This document shows positions 1-12,100 of a stretch of DNA of 64,000 nt, piece after piece (position 1 is the first letter of the stretch; the number at the start of each line of letters is the position of its first letter). Under the pieces are notes generated by a model. That model had not been told where the DNA came from, made no database searches, and saw nothing but the letters and a program-made list of their open reading frames with translations. The DNA lies in NCBI GenBank assembly GCA_947568835.1, contig OX387605.1, positions 6,262,001 to 6,326,000 on the forward strand, read 5' to 3'. Source of the DNA: Protonemura montana. Its lineage: Eukaryota > Arthropoda > Insecta > Plecoptera > Nemouridae. A program made the position numbers and the translations under genes.

Positions 1-96
1 CAAGCTTGTTAAAAAATTTAGAGGTGGCAAACAAACAATGCCTATCTGATTGATTTTAGACTCATGTCTACTTGATGTAACCTTAGCAATTGTTTT

Positions 97-575
97 GACA
101 AAAACTATTTGAACTGGGTTTTGAATGCTAAGTAAAGAAAACCTAAATTTGCTAACATTTCGTCCTGACAATTTTCCGATAACAAAAGAACCACATACAA
201 TTATAACAATTACCTAGTTCAAGCATCCTAAATGCATGTAAATATAATAATCATGGTCAATAACTCAAAAACTGACGTATTTTGTATTTTCTGAAATAAA
301 ATTATTTTATTTAGATGCATTTAGGAAAATCATAACAATTACTCAATTACTCAATTACAGTCAACAATTACCTAGTTCTTTTGTTATTTAATTTTTAATA
401 AGTAATTTTTAATTAAGTAATTGTTATAATTTTATGCGGTTCTTTTGTTATTGGAAAATTGTCAGGACTGCTCCTGCTCTTACCCTTGAAAAAGTAACAG
501 GTACAAGTTACGAAACGTCGGGAATTTTAGTTGTTCTTTTAACTGAACTAACCCAGTTCGAAAAGTTTTTGTCAA
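97..575. repeat. Imperfect fold-back (inverted repeat) element
   Basis: The outer arms, about 97-212 and 420-575, are reverse complements with scattered mismatches. For example GACAATTTTCCGATAACAAA on the left matches TTTGTTATTGGAAAATTGTC on the right. The match continues inward (TCCTAAATGCAT near 227 against ATGCATTTAGGA near 314). The right arm carries about 44 bases missing from the left, including GTAAC-loop-GTTAC followed by GAAACGTCGGG. No coding capacity is visible. It lies in an intron or upstream of the first recognised WDR27 exon. It is probably a MITE-like or other non-autonomous repeat; the family is not identified. Confidence 0.6.
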
Positions 576-680
576 TACCTTTCTGGTCTTAACAATTCCA
601 CTCCAACACGGAACAGAAAACATACCAAGTAGTATGCACATTACCAGAATTTAGCATCAAACCAAATCCATTTGATTCAG

Positions 681-3600
681 TTTCAAGCAAAGGACAATGG
701 AGTGGAAGAGATAACTGAAGTAGAAGAGTATGCCACGTTTCCGGTACGACAAAAAACGTCGTTAGCTAACTTTTCACCTCATCATCTGAACATGTTAGTT
801 GTTGTTGAAGACAACACTTTCAAGGTACGTATATGCGTCACAGCGTTTGACAGTTGAATGATTTAGCTGGTTTGTATAGTATTTCAGTCAATTTATGAGG
901 TAGATGTTTAAAAATGTCAGGCCCCTCAATTTCAGCCAAAAAGCTGCACATTCAAAATAACTAAATTTTCTTGTGCAAGCTAGAACTTACAAAAAATATA
1001 AATCATTGGTAATTTGCATTCAAAGGCACTGCAGAAAAACATGTTAGTTTTTAAAATATTTTTTTCATTACTACCTTCATTTTTATTGTGTATCCCAATT
1101 GACCGTTTTTTTCAACAGGTTTTCAATGTTTCGTCACGTCAGCTAGTTTACCAATCTCCCGGATTCGGAACTCACTCATTGACTTTCTGCTCGTTTAGCG
1201 GAGACAATGCTAAGCTTGTCCTCGGGACTAATAAAGGACAAGCGCATGTTTTCAACATGACAGACCTGAACGTTTTCTCTCCGTGGAAAGTTATTTCTGT
1301 AGACGTGTATAAAACACTGGAGCAGATTGAGAAGAATACGAATGGTACAAATTTTACACTCAATCTCACTTTTCACTTCTGAAAGCACAAAACTCTAGGA
1401 ATGCTAGCATCTAAATTTAATCTTACATTTCAACCATTCCGATTAAATTAGATGCTGATTTAGGAGACAGAAGCAGCGAGGCTGGCTGTATTGTGTTTTC
1501 TGCAAAGTTATTTGCACAGCAGAAAATAAATGAGGAGGCTTTGATTAGCGAAACAAAACTTTTTGACAACGAACAATCTGGCAATACTCTGAGGTAAAAT
1601 AGATCAACTAAGTTATTACTTATTAGGCTTGGGATTCCGGAAGTTTTTATTCCAACCTTTATTTATTTATTTATTAAATTCTGCGTACTATTACATAGTA
1701 TTTGTGTGAGCCTAAGTGCCAATGAACATTTGCCGTAAAGATGATTGCATAGATGACATGACTTTGCAATTTTGACTTAGTAGTAGAGATAAAAAAATAT
1801 AAATGTAATATAATATGATAACCTCAGAAATGTTCTTAGATTAATTCTAGCTCCAGGATCAATTTTGGTTGTGTTCAGCAATCGAGGAATAACAATATTT
1901 GATTGTAAATCTGCAGACTGTCTCACTCATTTGCACATAACAGGTAATCTTACGTCTCATTTCAATGATAACTATTTAAAAATTTTGCAACTATAATAGA
2001 TCAATACATGGTTACAATATTAACACAAAAAAGTATAGATAGGAGAGCAAACTACCAAGCAGAATTGGTCCAAGAATTGAGCCAGAATTGAGCCAAGTCT
2101 ATATAATTGCGCTAGTGTTAATCAGCTATTTTATTTCTCAATTTTCATGAATAAAACTTGAAGAGATACTTCCGGGACATTCCCTGGCTTTTGTTGAATT
2201 TGGGGTGCTGGTAGGAGAATCGCTAAACAAGCTGAATTGCCTCATCAAGAGCTCAGAACAGGGGGCCAGCATTAAAATTGTTGCTTTAGAATGCAGCGAC
2301 ATCAATTACAAGGTTCCAGCATCAACTTCCTCCATTATACCCAAGTAAGATTTTTTTTCTTTTAATTTATTAAATGGTTATTGCACGAGAAATTAAATAC
2401 ATAGTAGAAAATACAGAAATCCTGACGGGTCATATGTGGACTTCTAGTTAATAATGATACTAATGATTCCTAACTATAAAACTGGTGATAATAACATATC
2501 ACAGAAATGAACAGATAAAGTTTTTCCTTAATTTTGCATCTAAGAATTTTTTTTTAGAGGTCCTGTAATAGCCTTGTCTGTGCTACGCCGACAAATGAAA
2601 CTGTCTCCTGAAAGGTCGGCATACAACTCCAATGCCGAGAAATGGAGTAAAAGGAAATCAGTTACAAAGACATCAGTCTCATCAAGCTATGGAAAGCCAT
2701 CACTGCAGAAATTGTTTGTTCCTATTATAAACGATCCAAACAAAAGTTCTACACCAAACCAAACGGTAAAAAGGACAGCGAGCTCATTATTTGGAGACTT
2801 AATTGACCAGGGGCATCAATCAAATAAAAAATTGATGAAGTATAGAAAACCTACATTCACTGGGGATAAACATCAATTTCCATTTCTAAAAATTGGACTG
2901 ATGTATAAAATTATGTTTGCAGCATAAGTCACCAAAAAATAGCATTCTAAATGCTCAGATTGTTGACATAAATGCAGTTCAAAACTATGGACCTCCGAAG
3001 CAAAATGTGCAAGAAGTTTGCCTAAGCAATATTGCCTTTCCCATCCGCCTTGCATCCTCAGGTGAATATTAAAATTCATATTTTGGGTATATTAATTGTC
3101 TGGACAATGAAATAAAGATAAACTGTGCATCATTGAATGGTAATTGCAGGAGATGGCAATTTTATTGCGTGCACTACATCGTCCTCAGCAATATGTGTTC
3201 TTCCGTTCAAGAACTTTGATCTCGAAAAAAGTCTGAACCTCATCAGTCATAATGCGACGGTCAATGCTCTGCATTTCAATTTGGACACAAAGTGGCTGGT
3301 GCGTTTATGATAGTCACTTAGCATTTATCGGACATCACAGTCATTTATCTTGCATACCCAACAGTTCTAGCTGCTTAGCATACAACCAAATTTTTTAATA
3401 TTTAAAAAAAAAAAAAAAAAAAATTACTAAACCTTTTTTATTTCTTAATCATTTAGATAAGCTGTTCCAAGGACTCAACAACAAAGATTTGGGACTGGAA
3501 AAACAAAAAATGTATCTTGGATATCGACAAAAAGAATGATATTGGAGCTAGAAATCAACACCAGAAAGTATTATTATATATCTTGATCCATGTTTTGACC

Positions 3601-5807
3601 TACATGCATCCAGCTCCAGTTAATTAATGCATTGCATTCCAGAAAATGAGCAGCTGCAATCCAGACATAATTGATGCACGTTTCTATTACATGGACCAAT
3701 TCCTGCTCATAGCATCAGGAAACTGTTTGGATATGTACTGCCATCAACTGAACGACCCCAACACAAAGCCGGGCAGCTCAGGCCTGTTTCGCAGCAAATT
3801 AGTTCACACAATGCAAGCTCCATCGCAGAAAATTACATGCTTCTCAGCTGCAAATCAACTCCACTCTTGTATCCTTCAAAATAGCAATGTGGTCAATGTT
3901 ACAAGCAGCAGTGTGACTAAAGTATATAACTGGGTACAGGAGAAATGGCACGATAAAGTTCAATTCTTTGCATTGAGAGTGCGATATAAATTATTGTCTA
4001 TAATAATTTTACTTTTTTATGTGCATTTTATGACTGGATGGATTCTCACTAACTGAAAAAATTGTTCCTCATTTTATTTGGGGGAAAATTATCGTAAGCA
4101 GAGAATAGTTTTTGTTACGCATGGCCCGAATCCACATTTCCTTTCTATAGTCCGATTCCAATTCCATTTCTAGCTTCATCTGCTTACAAACTTGTTGACT
4201 GTCTCGAATCATCTCTCAATATCTTCTCACTTCTAGATCTTGATTTTGTTAGCTATCAACCTTCTCTCCCTCATTGATTGAAACAAAGTCCCTTGACTAT
4301 TTAAAGACATCGCACTTTGTGGCTGTTCGGACAAATCAGTACGTGCATACGACATAAATGCAGAGAGCTTCTGCGTTGAGTTGGCAGATGTGCATACCCG
4401 ACCGCCACATCGTCTGCACCAGATGACGGGATCTGCATGCGCCGCAGAGATGCACGACCTTTTTCTCACCGCAGCGCTCAGCGACTGTGTCAGGTACGTA
4501 GTTCATCATGGATATTCATTAGGTTGCGGCTTTCTAGACTTGTTCAGCACTGTTTTTCTGCTTTCCAGTTTGCAGGATATTGAACTACGTGTAAAGTAAT
4601 TGTAGTAATAGAGTTGGTACCTAGTGATAGTAATTTTTTAATTTCTTAACTTTTGAACTGAAATCAACTAAAATTAATAACAGTTCTGGTTTCATTCAGC
4701 GTTGGTACTTGATAATTATGAATTAAGGCTCTGGTTTCAATTCTGGTACTGAGATCAGCATTTACGTTCCAACTACAGTCCAATAAAAATATGAAGGTTC
4801 TAAAAATGGTTTCTAAAAAAAAACTGTTCTTTTAATAATATGGGGTTTATTCAATTATTCTGCTAGGTTAATGCTGATTGACATGAATTATTTTGATTCA
4901 AAGCTTACATTTATTCTAACACCAATTTTTTCCCAATCCAAAGTTCACTTCCAGCTTTGGATCCAGATTGACATTGAATTGTCGTTTTGATTTCAATTCT
5001 AATAAATTTCCAATTTATAGTTTTTGTTACAAGGAAAATGTTGGTTCTTTTAACTTTCTATTCTTGTTTGGAACCCTGCTTTTTAACAAGCTGGTCTCAG
5101 CTCTAATGTGAAGCTTGACTAAAAACTGCACTTGCCTCAGGCTGTGGGATCTGCGTTTGGCAAGATGCGTTCAAAAGTATTCCCGTCACGTGATGAGAAG
5201 CTATACTGCTGGCATCGACGTCAGTCCCTGTGGACGCTACGTGGCGGTGGGTTCGGAAGACAAATCGGTAAATCATGGTTCATTCATCTCGTATAGGATT
5301 TTGTAGCACAATAAAATGCAGCCTCAGCTTTCATGTTGAGCGGAGAGGGATCAAAAGAACCGCATACACAGGACTCCCCTATGTTCTTTAAATAATGTGC
5401 TGAGATCTGAACCAAATATTGGACTAGAATGAATATTTACTTTGATGAAGCTTAGTGTTTTTGACACCTAACTGATTTGGAAGTCTGATCAAAAAACTCT
5501 TGACCAGTACATTAAGGCCTCCTCTAGACTTGATGCTGGAGATAAATCAGCACACATTAAATCTCCTTTGAGTAGCATACCAGTATGGAATTACAAATAG
5601 TAAATTGATTTCTGAAGTTAAATATCAACTTGATAAAAGAGTGTACTATATTGACAGGTTTATGTCTATGATACTCGGCAACCAGAAGATTACCTTGGGA
5701 AGCTAACGGTTCGTGGCGACGTCGTGATGGATGTTGCATTCAGCCCGAGTAAACCTTTGCTAGCAGCGTCAACGCTCAATGGTTTCTTGATAAGGTTTTC
5801 TGCATGA
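681..5807 (+). CDS. WDR27: WDR27-like WD40-repeat protein, 3' part, 13 exons
   Basis: WD-repeat scaffold protein resembling vertebrate WDR27; its molecular role is poorly known. Likely exons: 681-824, 1119-1344, 1452-1593, 1828-1943, 2164-2344, 2558-about 2839, 2923-3061, 3150-3298, 3457-3567, 3643-3868, 4307-4493, 5141-5267 and 5658-5807 (TGA). WD blade signatures include ISCSKDSTTKIWDWKN (exon 9), IALCGCSDKSVRAYDIN (exon 11), LWDLRLARC followed by GIDVSPCGRYVAVGSEDKS (exon 12) and VAFSPSKPLLAASTLNG (exon 13). The run from the RAYDIN blade through the LWDLR blade to the C-terminus follows human WDR27 closely. Phases agree at all junctions except 6/7, where the obvious GT at 2840 and AG at 2921-2922 do not keep the frame. 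The N-terminal blades and start codon are not found, so the gene begins outside the window or in an unrecognised exon. Confidence 0.85.
1658..1676. repeat. (TTTA)n microsatellite in a WDR27 intron
   Basis: Four to five tandem TTTA units in the intron between exons 3 and 4. Confidence 0.8.
3404..3423. repeat. A homopolymer of 20 in a WDR27 intron
   Basis: Uninterrupted run of A just before the exon at 3457. No flanking duplication or retroposon body is apparent. Confidence 0.85.
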
Positions 5808-6620
5808 CTGCCTTATCGGAGTAGAGTTCGCACAACACAAACATTAGGCTCACAAGCCTCATAAAATAGTATTTTAGATTTTAATACCTACAAAATAGTA
5901 TCTTATAAATTGAGACTTCATTTTACAAATGACTTTCATTGATTACTGGCTTAAATTTTACAGAAAGCATAAGTACATTTTAAATTTTACTTTTAAAATA
6001 GGTACTCCGCTGACAATGGACATGGAACACATTTTCTGTGTATTTAATACAGATCCAATAAATTAACGAAAAAAAAATGTGTGCGTTTCTGTAAGTTCTC
6101 TTGTGATATGCTTCTTTTATTCACCACTTCTCGGACTATGAAAAAAATAGGGAGACTATTCCAACGTGCCAACGTTTTTACCAAAAAAAGAAGACGCAGT
6201 CCCAAGCTTTTCGCATTGAAATTGTATAAAATTGTGAGTAAATATTGTTTGGCTAGCACTGATTTTGCTGCAGAAATATATGTAGTTTCGAAGATCTACG
6301 CATTTTTTTTCAAAACCAGTCAATAAGTAGAAAGCAAGTAATCACACAAAAAAAACGTTTTGAATATTTTCCGGCTCTTTACTTCTGTTGCTTCGCTCAG
6401 GTGGTGGGGTGGGCAGGGGGTGGGGGCAATACAGCAGATGTCCGCTGCAGCTGTGTGAGGGAGGTTATGGTAAACTGTCTGATTTGGTTTGGCGAGGGTG
6501 GTTGTTTATTACTGGCCAAAGATACTGACATTGGTACTGATCTTCAATTTTAACGTAATTCTGAATTAGAGCCACCTTTATCACGGTGTATCAAAGTAGA
6601 GGAAAGTTACATTATTTATC
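5808..6620. other. WDR27 3'UTR and upstream region of the MDM1-like gene
   Basis: No supported coding sequence. The most distinctive part is 6401-6426, where four runs of three to five G occur within 26 bases (GGGG-GGG-GGGGG-GGGGG), a textbook G-quadruplex pattern about 200 bases upstream of the next start codon. Confidence 0.6.
6057..6062 (+). promoter_or_regulatory. Polyadenylation signal AATAAA for WDR27
   Basis: AATAAA about 250 bases after the WDR27 stop and before the next gene; the first canonical signal after the stop. Confidence 0.5.
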
Positions 6621-7891
6621 ATGGTGTATAAAAAGTCTGAATATTCATTAAATTTTCATATTTTACAAAAAGACCTGGAGGAAAGAAAACAAATTTGGCA
6701 GGACAACATAAAAAGAAGGTTGGTGAAGTGTTCTTTTAATTTTCAAAATATACTGTAGATTGGTTTTACGACCATGAGCTGTTTATATAATTCCTTCTGC
6801 CGGTAATTCTCAGGGATTTACACCGGTCATTAAATCGAGCAGACCATTATTGGTCTTTCCAATTATCGGGAGATTGTTTGTGCGATGATGATGCAGAAGA
6901 TGACATACTAGATAGTATAGTGCCTCATCGGTAAGTTTTTGTCCATTTTACTTCACAGATCATCTTCATGGGAGTGTTCTGAATTTGAGACGGAAAAGCT
7001 AATTCCTTGGCCTTATGTATTTATTGCAGGATAAAGCACAAAGCATTGCTTGCAAAGTATAGCAGTAATCAACCTACAACAGCTGATAGTATATTTTGGT
7101 CTAACGACGTAAAATCACTTATAAAGAAAAGACAACCTGACTCTGCCATAAGTGAAACGAAATGGACCATGGTTGAACCAGCGCTTCTACGCAGTGAAGA
7201 GATAGGCGTACAAACACAGAACTGGCACAGCGAGGACCTAGTTGATGACTTCAGCCAAGAATTGAAAGAACTTGATAGAGTCCTGAGTCTGAATACAATA
7301 TCGGATAAGGTGACACCATTCCGTCCACCGACCCCCATTCCTCCAGCTACAGATAACACCATTGTTGCAGAACGTCCACTAACAGTTGCTGATCTCATTC
7401 CTGATTGTATAATTCAAGAGCCAAATAGTTCACGCTCTTTGAGAACCAGTCGATTTGCAAGCAGTCATGGCAGCAGCACATCCAGAAACACTCTTACTAG
7501 AACATCTAGGAAGTCGTATTTTTCTGATAAGCTGACCCCTTTCGCAAGTTACGGTTGGAATAACAAAGTTGACATTATGGGGACGAAGAAAACCTTTAAT
7601 ATCAGTGCCCCAGAAAGTGAGGTCAACGGGCAAGCGGTGCTAACGCAAAAGCGTAGACATGAGGATGTCGAAAGATTTTTGCGGGAGGAAGCTAGCCGTA
7701 AGCAAGCAATGACAGGAGCACGCTCTCGTTCAGTAGTGAATCACAGTAGCATCTGGAAGAGTGAATATCAGGATAGATTTACACCAGAACGTCCAAATGC
7801 ATGCAATTCGAGAAGTAGGAGTATAAGAGCAAGATCTGTGTCTGCCGTCCCACCTATCCCAAGTGTTCAATGGTATAGAGGAAATGGCTGA
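6621..7891 (+). CDS. MDM1-like microtubule/centriole protein, 3 exons, 358 aa
   Basis: Exons 6621-6718, 6814-6930 and 7030-7891 join in frame, ending at TGA. The start is ATG at 6621 because the N-terminus MVYKKSEYSLNFHILQK resembles the N-terminal SEYQRNF motif of vertebrate MDM1, and a second copy, WKSEYQDRF, lies near the C-terminus. MDM1 uses repeated SEY(Q)xxF motifs to bind microtubules and restrain centriole duplication. Exon 2 is acidic (CDDDAEDD); exon 3 is rich in Ser, Arg and Thr, with SRSRSIRARS near the end and no membrane segment. The protein is about half the length of human MDM1 (roughly 700 aa). The call rests mainly on the paired motifs and their positions, so an unrelated disordered protein with SEY motifs remains possible. 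Confidence 0.55.
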
Positions 7892-9124
7892 GGAATTTCA
7901 ACCATTGAATCACCTGAATTTGTCATTCCTGACAACATTTACGTCAGTGATGAGTAATGCAGGCAGCTGAATGCAGCCCACCTGCAATTTATTTCAAATC
8001 TACGCAACTTTTATTTACAACTTAAGGAAATGCTAGAAACCTAAATGTTTGCATGATTAAAACGGAAAATTACATATTTTCAGTGCAAACGATCATGTTA
8101 GGTGAATTGCAATCTGGGCACCTATCTGCAAAAAGTTATCGAGGCTTAACTTTTGATTCAGCCACAGATTGACAGACAGATCGATCTGTGATTCAGCCTA
8201 AAGTGACATAATCGTGATGTGCTGCGCTCATGTTTGGTACACACAATATGCGCACTTCTTTGATGCACACTATTACCCTTGTCAAATAATCAGCTTAATG
8301 TTTTCAGGTGCTAAAAATAATAACACTAATAAAAAAAAGAATGCTTTAGTCACTAGAATAATATACTAGTATATTAGTACACGATTATTGGTATTTTTAC
8401 TAGTATATAATAATTAATAATATAGCTACTCATATTATTATATATGCTAGGCTAAGATACAGAGCTTATTTTAGACATGCCATATTAAGTACCTTGGTGG
8501 ACAGCAAGTTCTTGAAAATAAAATTTAAATTGTATTTCGACTAGTTCACGCAGTTGATTAAAATTGTTCTTAAAAACGGCTCTTAAATATTAAAAAAATA
8601 TGCTTACAAATCATAGCAATTTCACCTATCCAAAAAATGTCACACGGTTTCAAACGGCAGTTTTCAATATTTCGTGATTTTAGGCGGGGGAATATTGCAG
8701 AATAACTAAAACACTGGTTGACTTGAATCTCAATTTCAAGATTGCTTTGGAACACAGGATCTCCAATGTTACTGCCATTAAATTCCAATGCCTAATGTAT
8801 AAAGAAAACATATAAAATAAATAAATATTAATCTATACACATAGAGATCGATAATTTCAATTTTATCACTTGGAAGGAAAACTGGTGTTGGATGGTATAT
8901 GTAAACATAAAAGTTAACGAGTACTGCAGTCTGCAAGGTTACAAGGTTACAAAATAAATGGCAATTTTCTTTGGTCGCCTTTTGGCCGTCACTTTATTTT
9001 GTATGTAAAAATTCAAAGACACAGGCAAAAAAAAATCTTTAAAAGTACATTGTTGCATAAAAATGAAGAAATGTCAGTTACTAAAAATTGAAAATGCACA
9101 GAACAGCTTCCTTGGTTAAATACT
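7892..9124. other. Convergent intergenic region, MDM1-like/CDIN1
   Basis: Contains the 3'UTRs of both neighbours and no recognisable gene. 8355-8460 is AT-rich with repeated ACTAGTATA words. TTTATT at 8993-8998 gives a candidate AATAAA on the minus strand for CDIN1. Confidence 0.6.
8328..8333 (+). promoter_or_regulatory. Polyadenylation signal AATAAA for the MDM1-like gene
   Basis: AATAAA followed by an A-rich stretch about 440 bases after the stop; position fits a 3'UTR of ordinary length. Confidence 0.45.
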
Positions 9125-12100
9125 TCATAGGGATGGTACACAATTGTGGTTTATTTTATATTTTTTTGGTCCCATGTAGGGAATCGTAAAATCTTTTGGG
9201 AAATCTTCTGCAATCAGCATGTGTTCCTGATGAAGCCTGTCGAGTCGCTCTTGAAATCCAAACCAGTAAATCACCATACCTGATCCAAATCTGGAACAAA
9301 CGAGTGCTATTTATTTAAACATTTGGAGCTTAAAATGTGATGTCGATGACAAAAGTTATGCTAGGCTTGGATGGCTGCTGAATATAACTGAAAAAAATCT
9401 TAATTTCCTTATTATTTATCTGAAGCTGTCAAGCTACAGATTTTACTACTTTTCCTTCAATCTAATTTTATTCATTTTAGCAGCTTTAAATTCTACTTAT
9501 TTTTATAACATTTTATTGGAGAGCATGGTAAACAAAGAAAATTGTTTTGAGAAATTTTAAAAGAATTTTAAGGGATTAATCGTGTGAATTCGTTGATGTG
9601 CTTGATTCTTGTATTTGGAAAGCTACCTGAAAGTTAAAGAAACTCCTCCAAAACCAAAAACATGTCCTTCAAAAACATGTCGTGAAGGTCTACCTACCCC
9701 CAATAAGCTTTCACAGAAATAGAAAACACCATTGCTGTAAACATCAATAGCATCCACAATTTTTTTTTTTTTTAATAAAGCATTGGAACAAACCTGTTCC
9801 AGTAACACTCGTACTGCTCTTTGATATACTCCCTGTGAGTCTCCAAGTCCCCGAAAACTGCCTTGCTTTCGATCCAGTTGACAACGAAGCCATCGACGAC
9901 GATTGGCACCTCCAGCTTGATATCAGGGGTCTTGTCAAAGCCAGTTGTGCGTAGGGCACACTCGTTGTTGAAGATCAGTCCGGCGGCCCTTCCCAACCGT
10001 AGCAGCCGCATCTCATACTCTTGCCCAAGCAAGCTGCATAATAGAAACAAATAGATTATCTCTCCCATACCATCTCTTGACCTTGGGTACAAGAGTTTTG
10101 CCTTAGAGAAATGAATGGGTTAATTTCTTTAAGGTTTCACCAATCTCTTATAAGTGTTCAAAAGTCAGATTAAGTGAAAAACTGCCACCAATACTATGTA
10201 CATTTGTGGTGAACTAATTCAATAAACATAAATAATAGAAGGTTAAATAAAATCTGTTTTGCCTCCCTGGGTAACTGCAATGGTCGGTTGGTCGATGGAA
10301 GGCAGGTGGCATTTTTACACATTGAAAGTGTCCACCAAAGGTATCGTATTTCCAGTGTTATTTGGCCGCTTTAGACAATTGATTCTAATACGAAGAAGAA
10401 AGAACTCAGTCCGTCAACCCTTAGTCATTTTAAAATGAGAAAAATTGCAAAATAAAACATTTTTTTTGCACTTTTCATGCCATTACTGGGAATTAGACTT
10501 TTTCTTACAGTTGATTTTTAGTTAACATTTAAAGAGACTTCGATGGTAGAAATAATAATTAGATCTGACACCTCTTTATTGGTTAACATGTAAGAAAATG
10601 TGAATTGACAGTTCTTGGCACTTTCCCTGACTATCAAACTGCAAGTACTTTGACATGTAAACATTTGTTACAAATTTCAACCCCACAAAGTGTGTTGGTT
10701 GTGTCTGCGTCTTCAAGCCATCAAAACTCCACGACACAATTTTCTATGCCGAATTTTTTTTTAACAATTTTTTGTAAATCATTATTATTCAACATGCCAA
10801 AAACACGCAGAAATGGCCAAATAGAGGTATTACGATTTTTCGAATTATATTGTATAGACAGTTTTGGAAATTGTATTGTACTGCATAAAGTGCATGATCT
10901 ACTTACTGTTTTAAGCAGTCTGCGATTGGTCCGTATTGATCGTCGTGTAAAATACAAAGGTAAGCCTCGTTTGCTAATTGTGGATCTTCGATCAACTTTG
11001 GATCTCTCATCAAAGTTGTTATCGTAATTTTGCGTGGAGGATCTTCAATCACTGCTAACCCCTGATCATTATTAACTTTATTTTCATCTGATTTGTCCTG
11101 AGTAGATTCTGTTTCATTTTTTGCCAAGTTTGATGCAGGAGTGTTTGTTATATTTACATTGGTCTCGATTAATGGCGAGTTTATTAATTCTGTCTCAGAA
11201 TCCTTGATAGGTAGTGCTTTACCTAAGACCGAATCAGCTTTCACAAAATCCAATCCAGGATTATTTGCAATTCCATCTTTAGTCTCTACAGGCGCTGCGT
11301 TTTCCACTGTCTGCGTCACAGGATCATTGATGTGTGGAGCTTCGCTAATGATCATTTTGGCTTCGTCTGCTACTTTCGAAGCAGGGATATCTGTTTTTTT
11401 AATCTCAGTCTCATTGCATTTTGCATTTTTTACTGTGTCCACTATGTCCACCAAGGAACCTTTGTTAGGTGGAGCATTGCTCACAGCTAATACAGGTTTT
11501 CCTAATCCCGTCTCAGAATCTTTGACAGGAAGCACAATTGACACAGCTTCTTCCACAAAATTCAATACAGGGGTATTTACAATTCCATCTTTAGTCTCCG
11601 TAAGCGTTGCATTTTCAGCTGGTTTTGTCACAGAATCGTTTATATGTGGAGCTTCGCTTATGATTGACTTGGCTTCTTCTGCTGAGTGCGAAGCATGGAT
11701 ATTTGAGATGTCAACTTCAGTCTCATTAATTATTGTATTTTTTATGGTAACTAACAAGGAAGCTATATTAGGTGGAGCTTCACTCACAACCAGCACAGAT
11801 TTTTCATTTAAATTTGATGCAGAGTCATCTTTTATTATTTCCTTTTCAGAATTGATAGTTGATGGAACTTTACTCAATTCAATCACTTGCCCTTCAGCTG
11901 AATTTGAGTCAAGGGTTTGAGAGGTAGAAACTTCGCTACTTCCTTCTAACTCTTTCTCATACCGATATTTTACAATCAATCTTGCAAGTAAAGCAGGCGA
12001 GAGGTCGATTTCGTCGGACATCCGGAGCAAAATGCCGTCTGGCTGGTCTTCTTCAACTGCTGCTTTATACCTGCCGAATGAGAGACAAATTGAAAACCGT

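Noticed and set aside
9225-9262. CTGATGA...GAAA pattern suggesting a hammerhead ribozyme
   Set aside because: It lies inside the last CDIN1 coding exon and lacks a pairing stem II and the following conserved bases.
11141-11920. 259-codon open frame on the plus strand
   Set aside because: It is antisense to the CDIN1 insertion and arises from the repeat's biased codons; its own translation mirrors the two-copy repeat and shows no family features.
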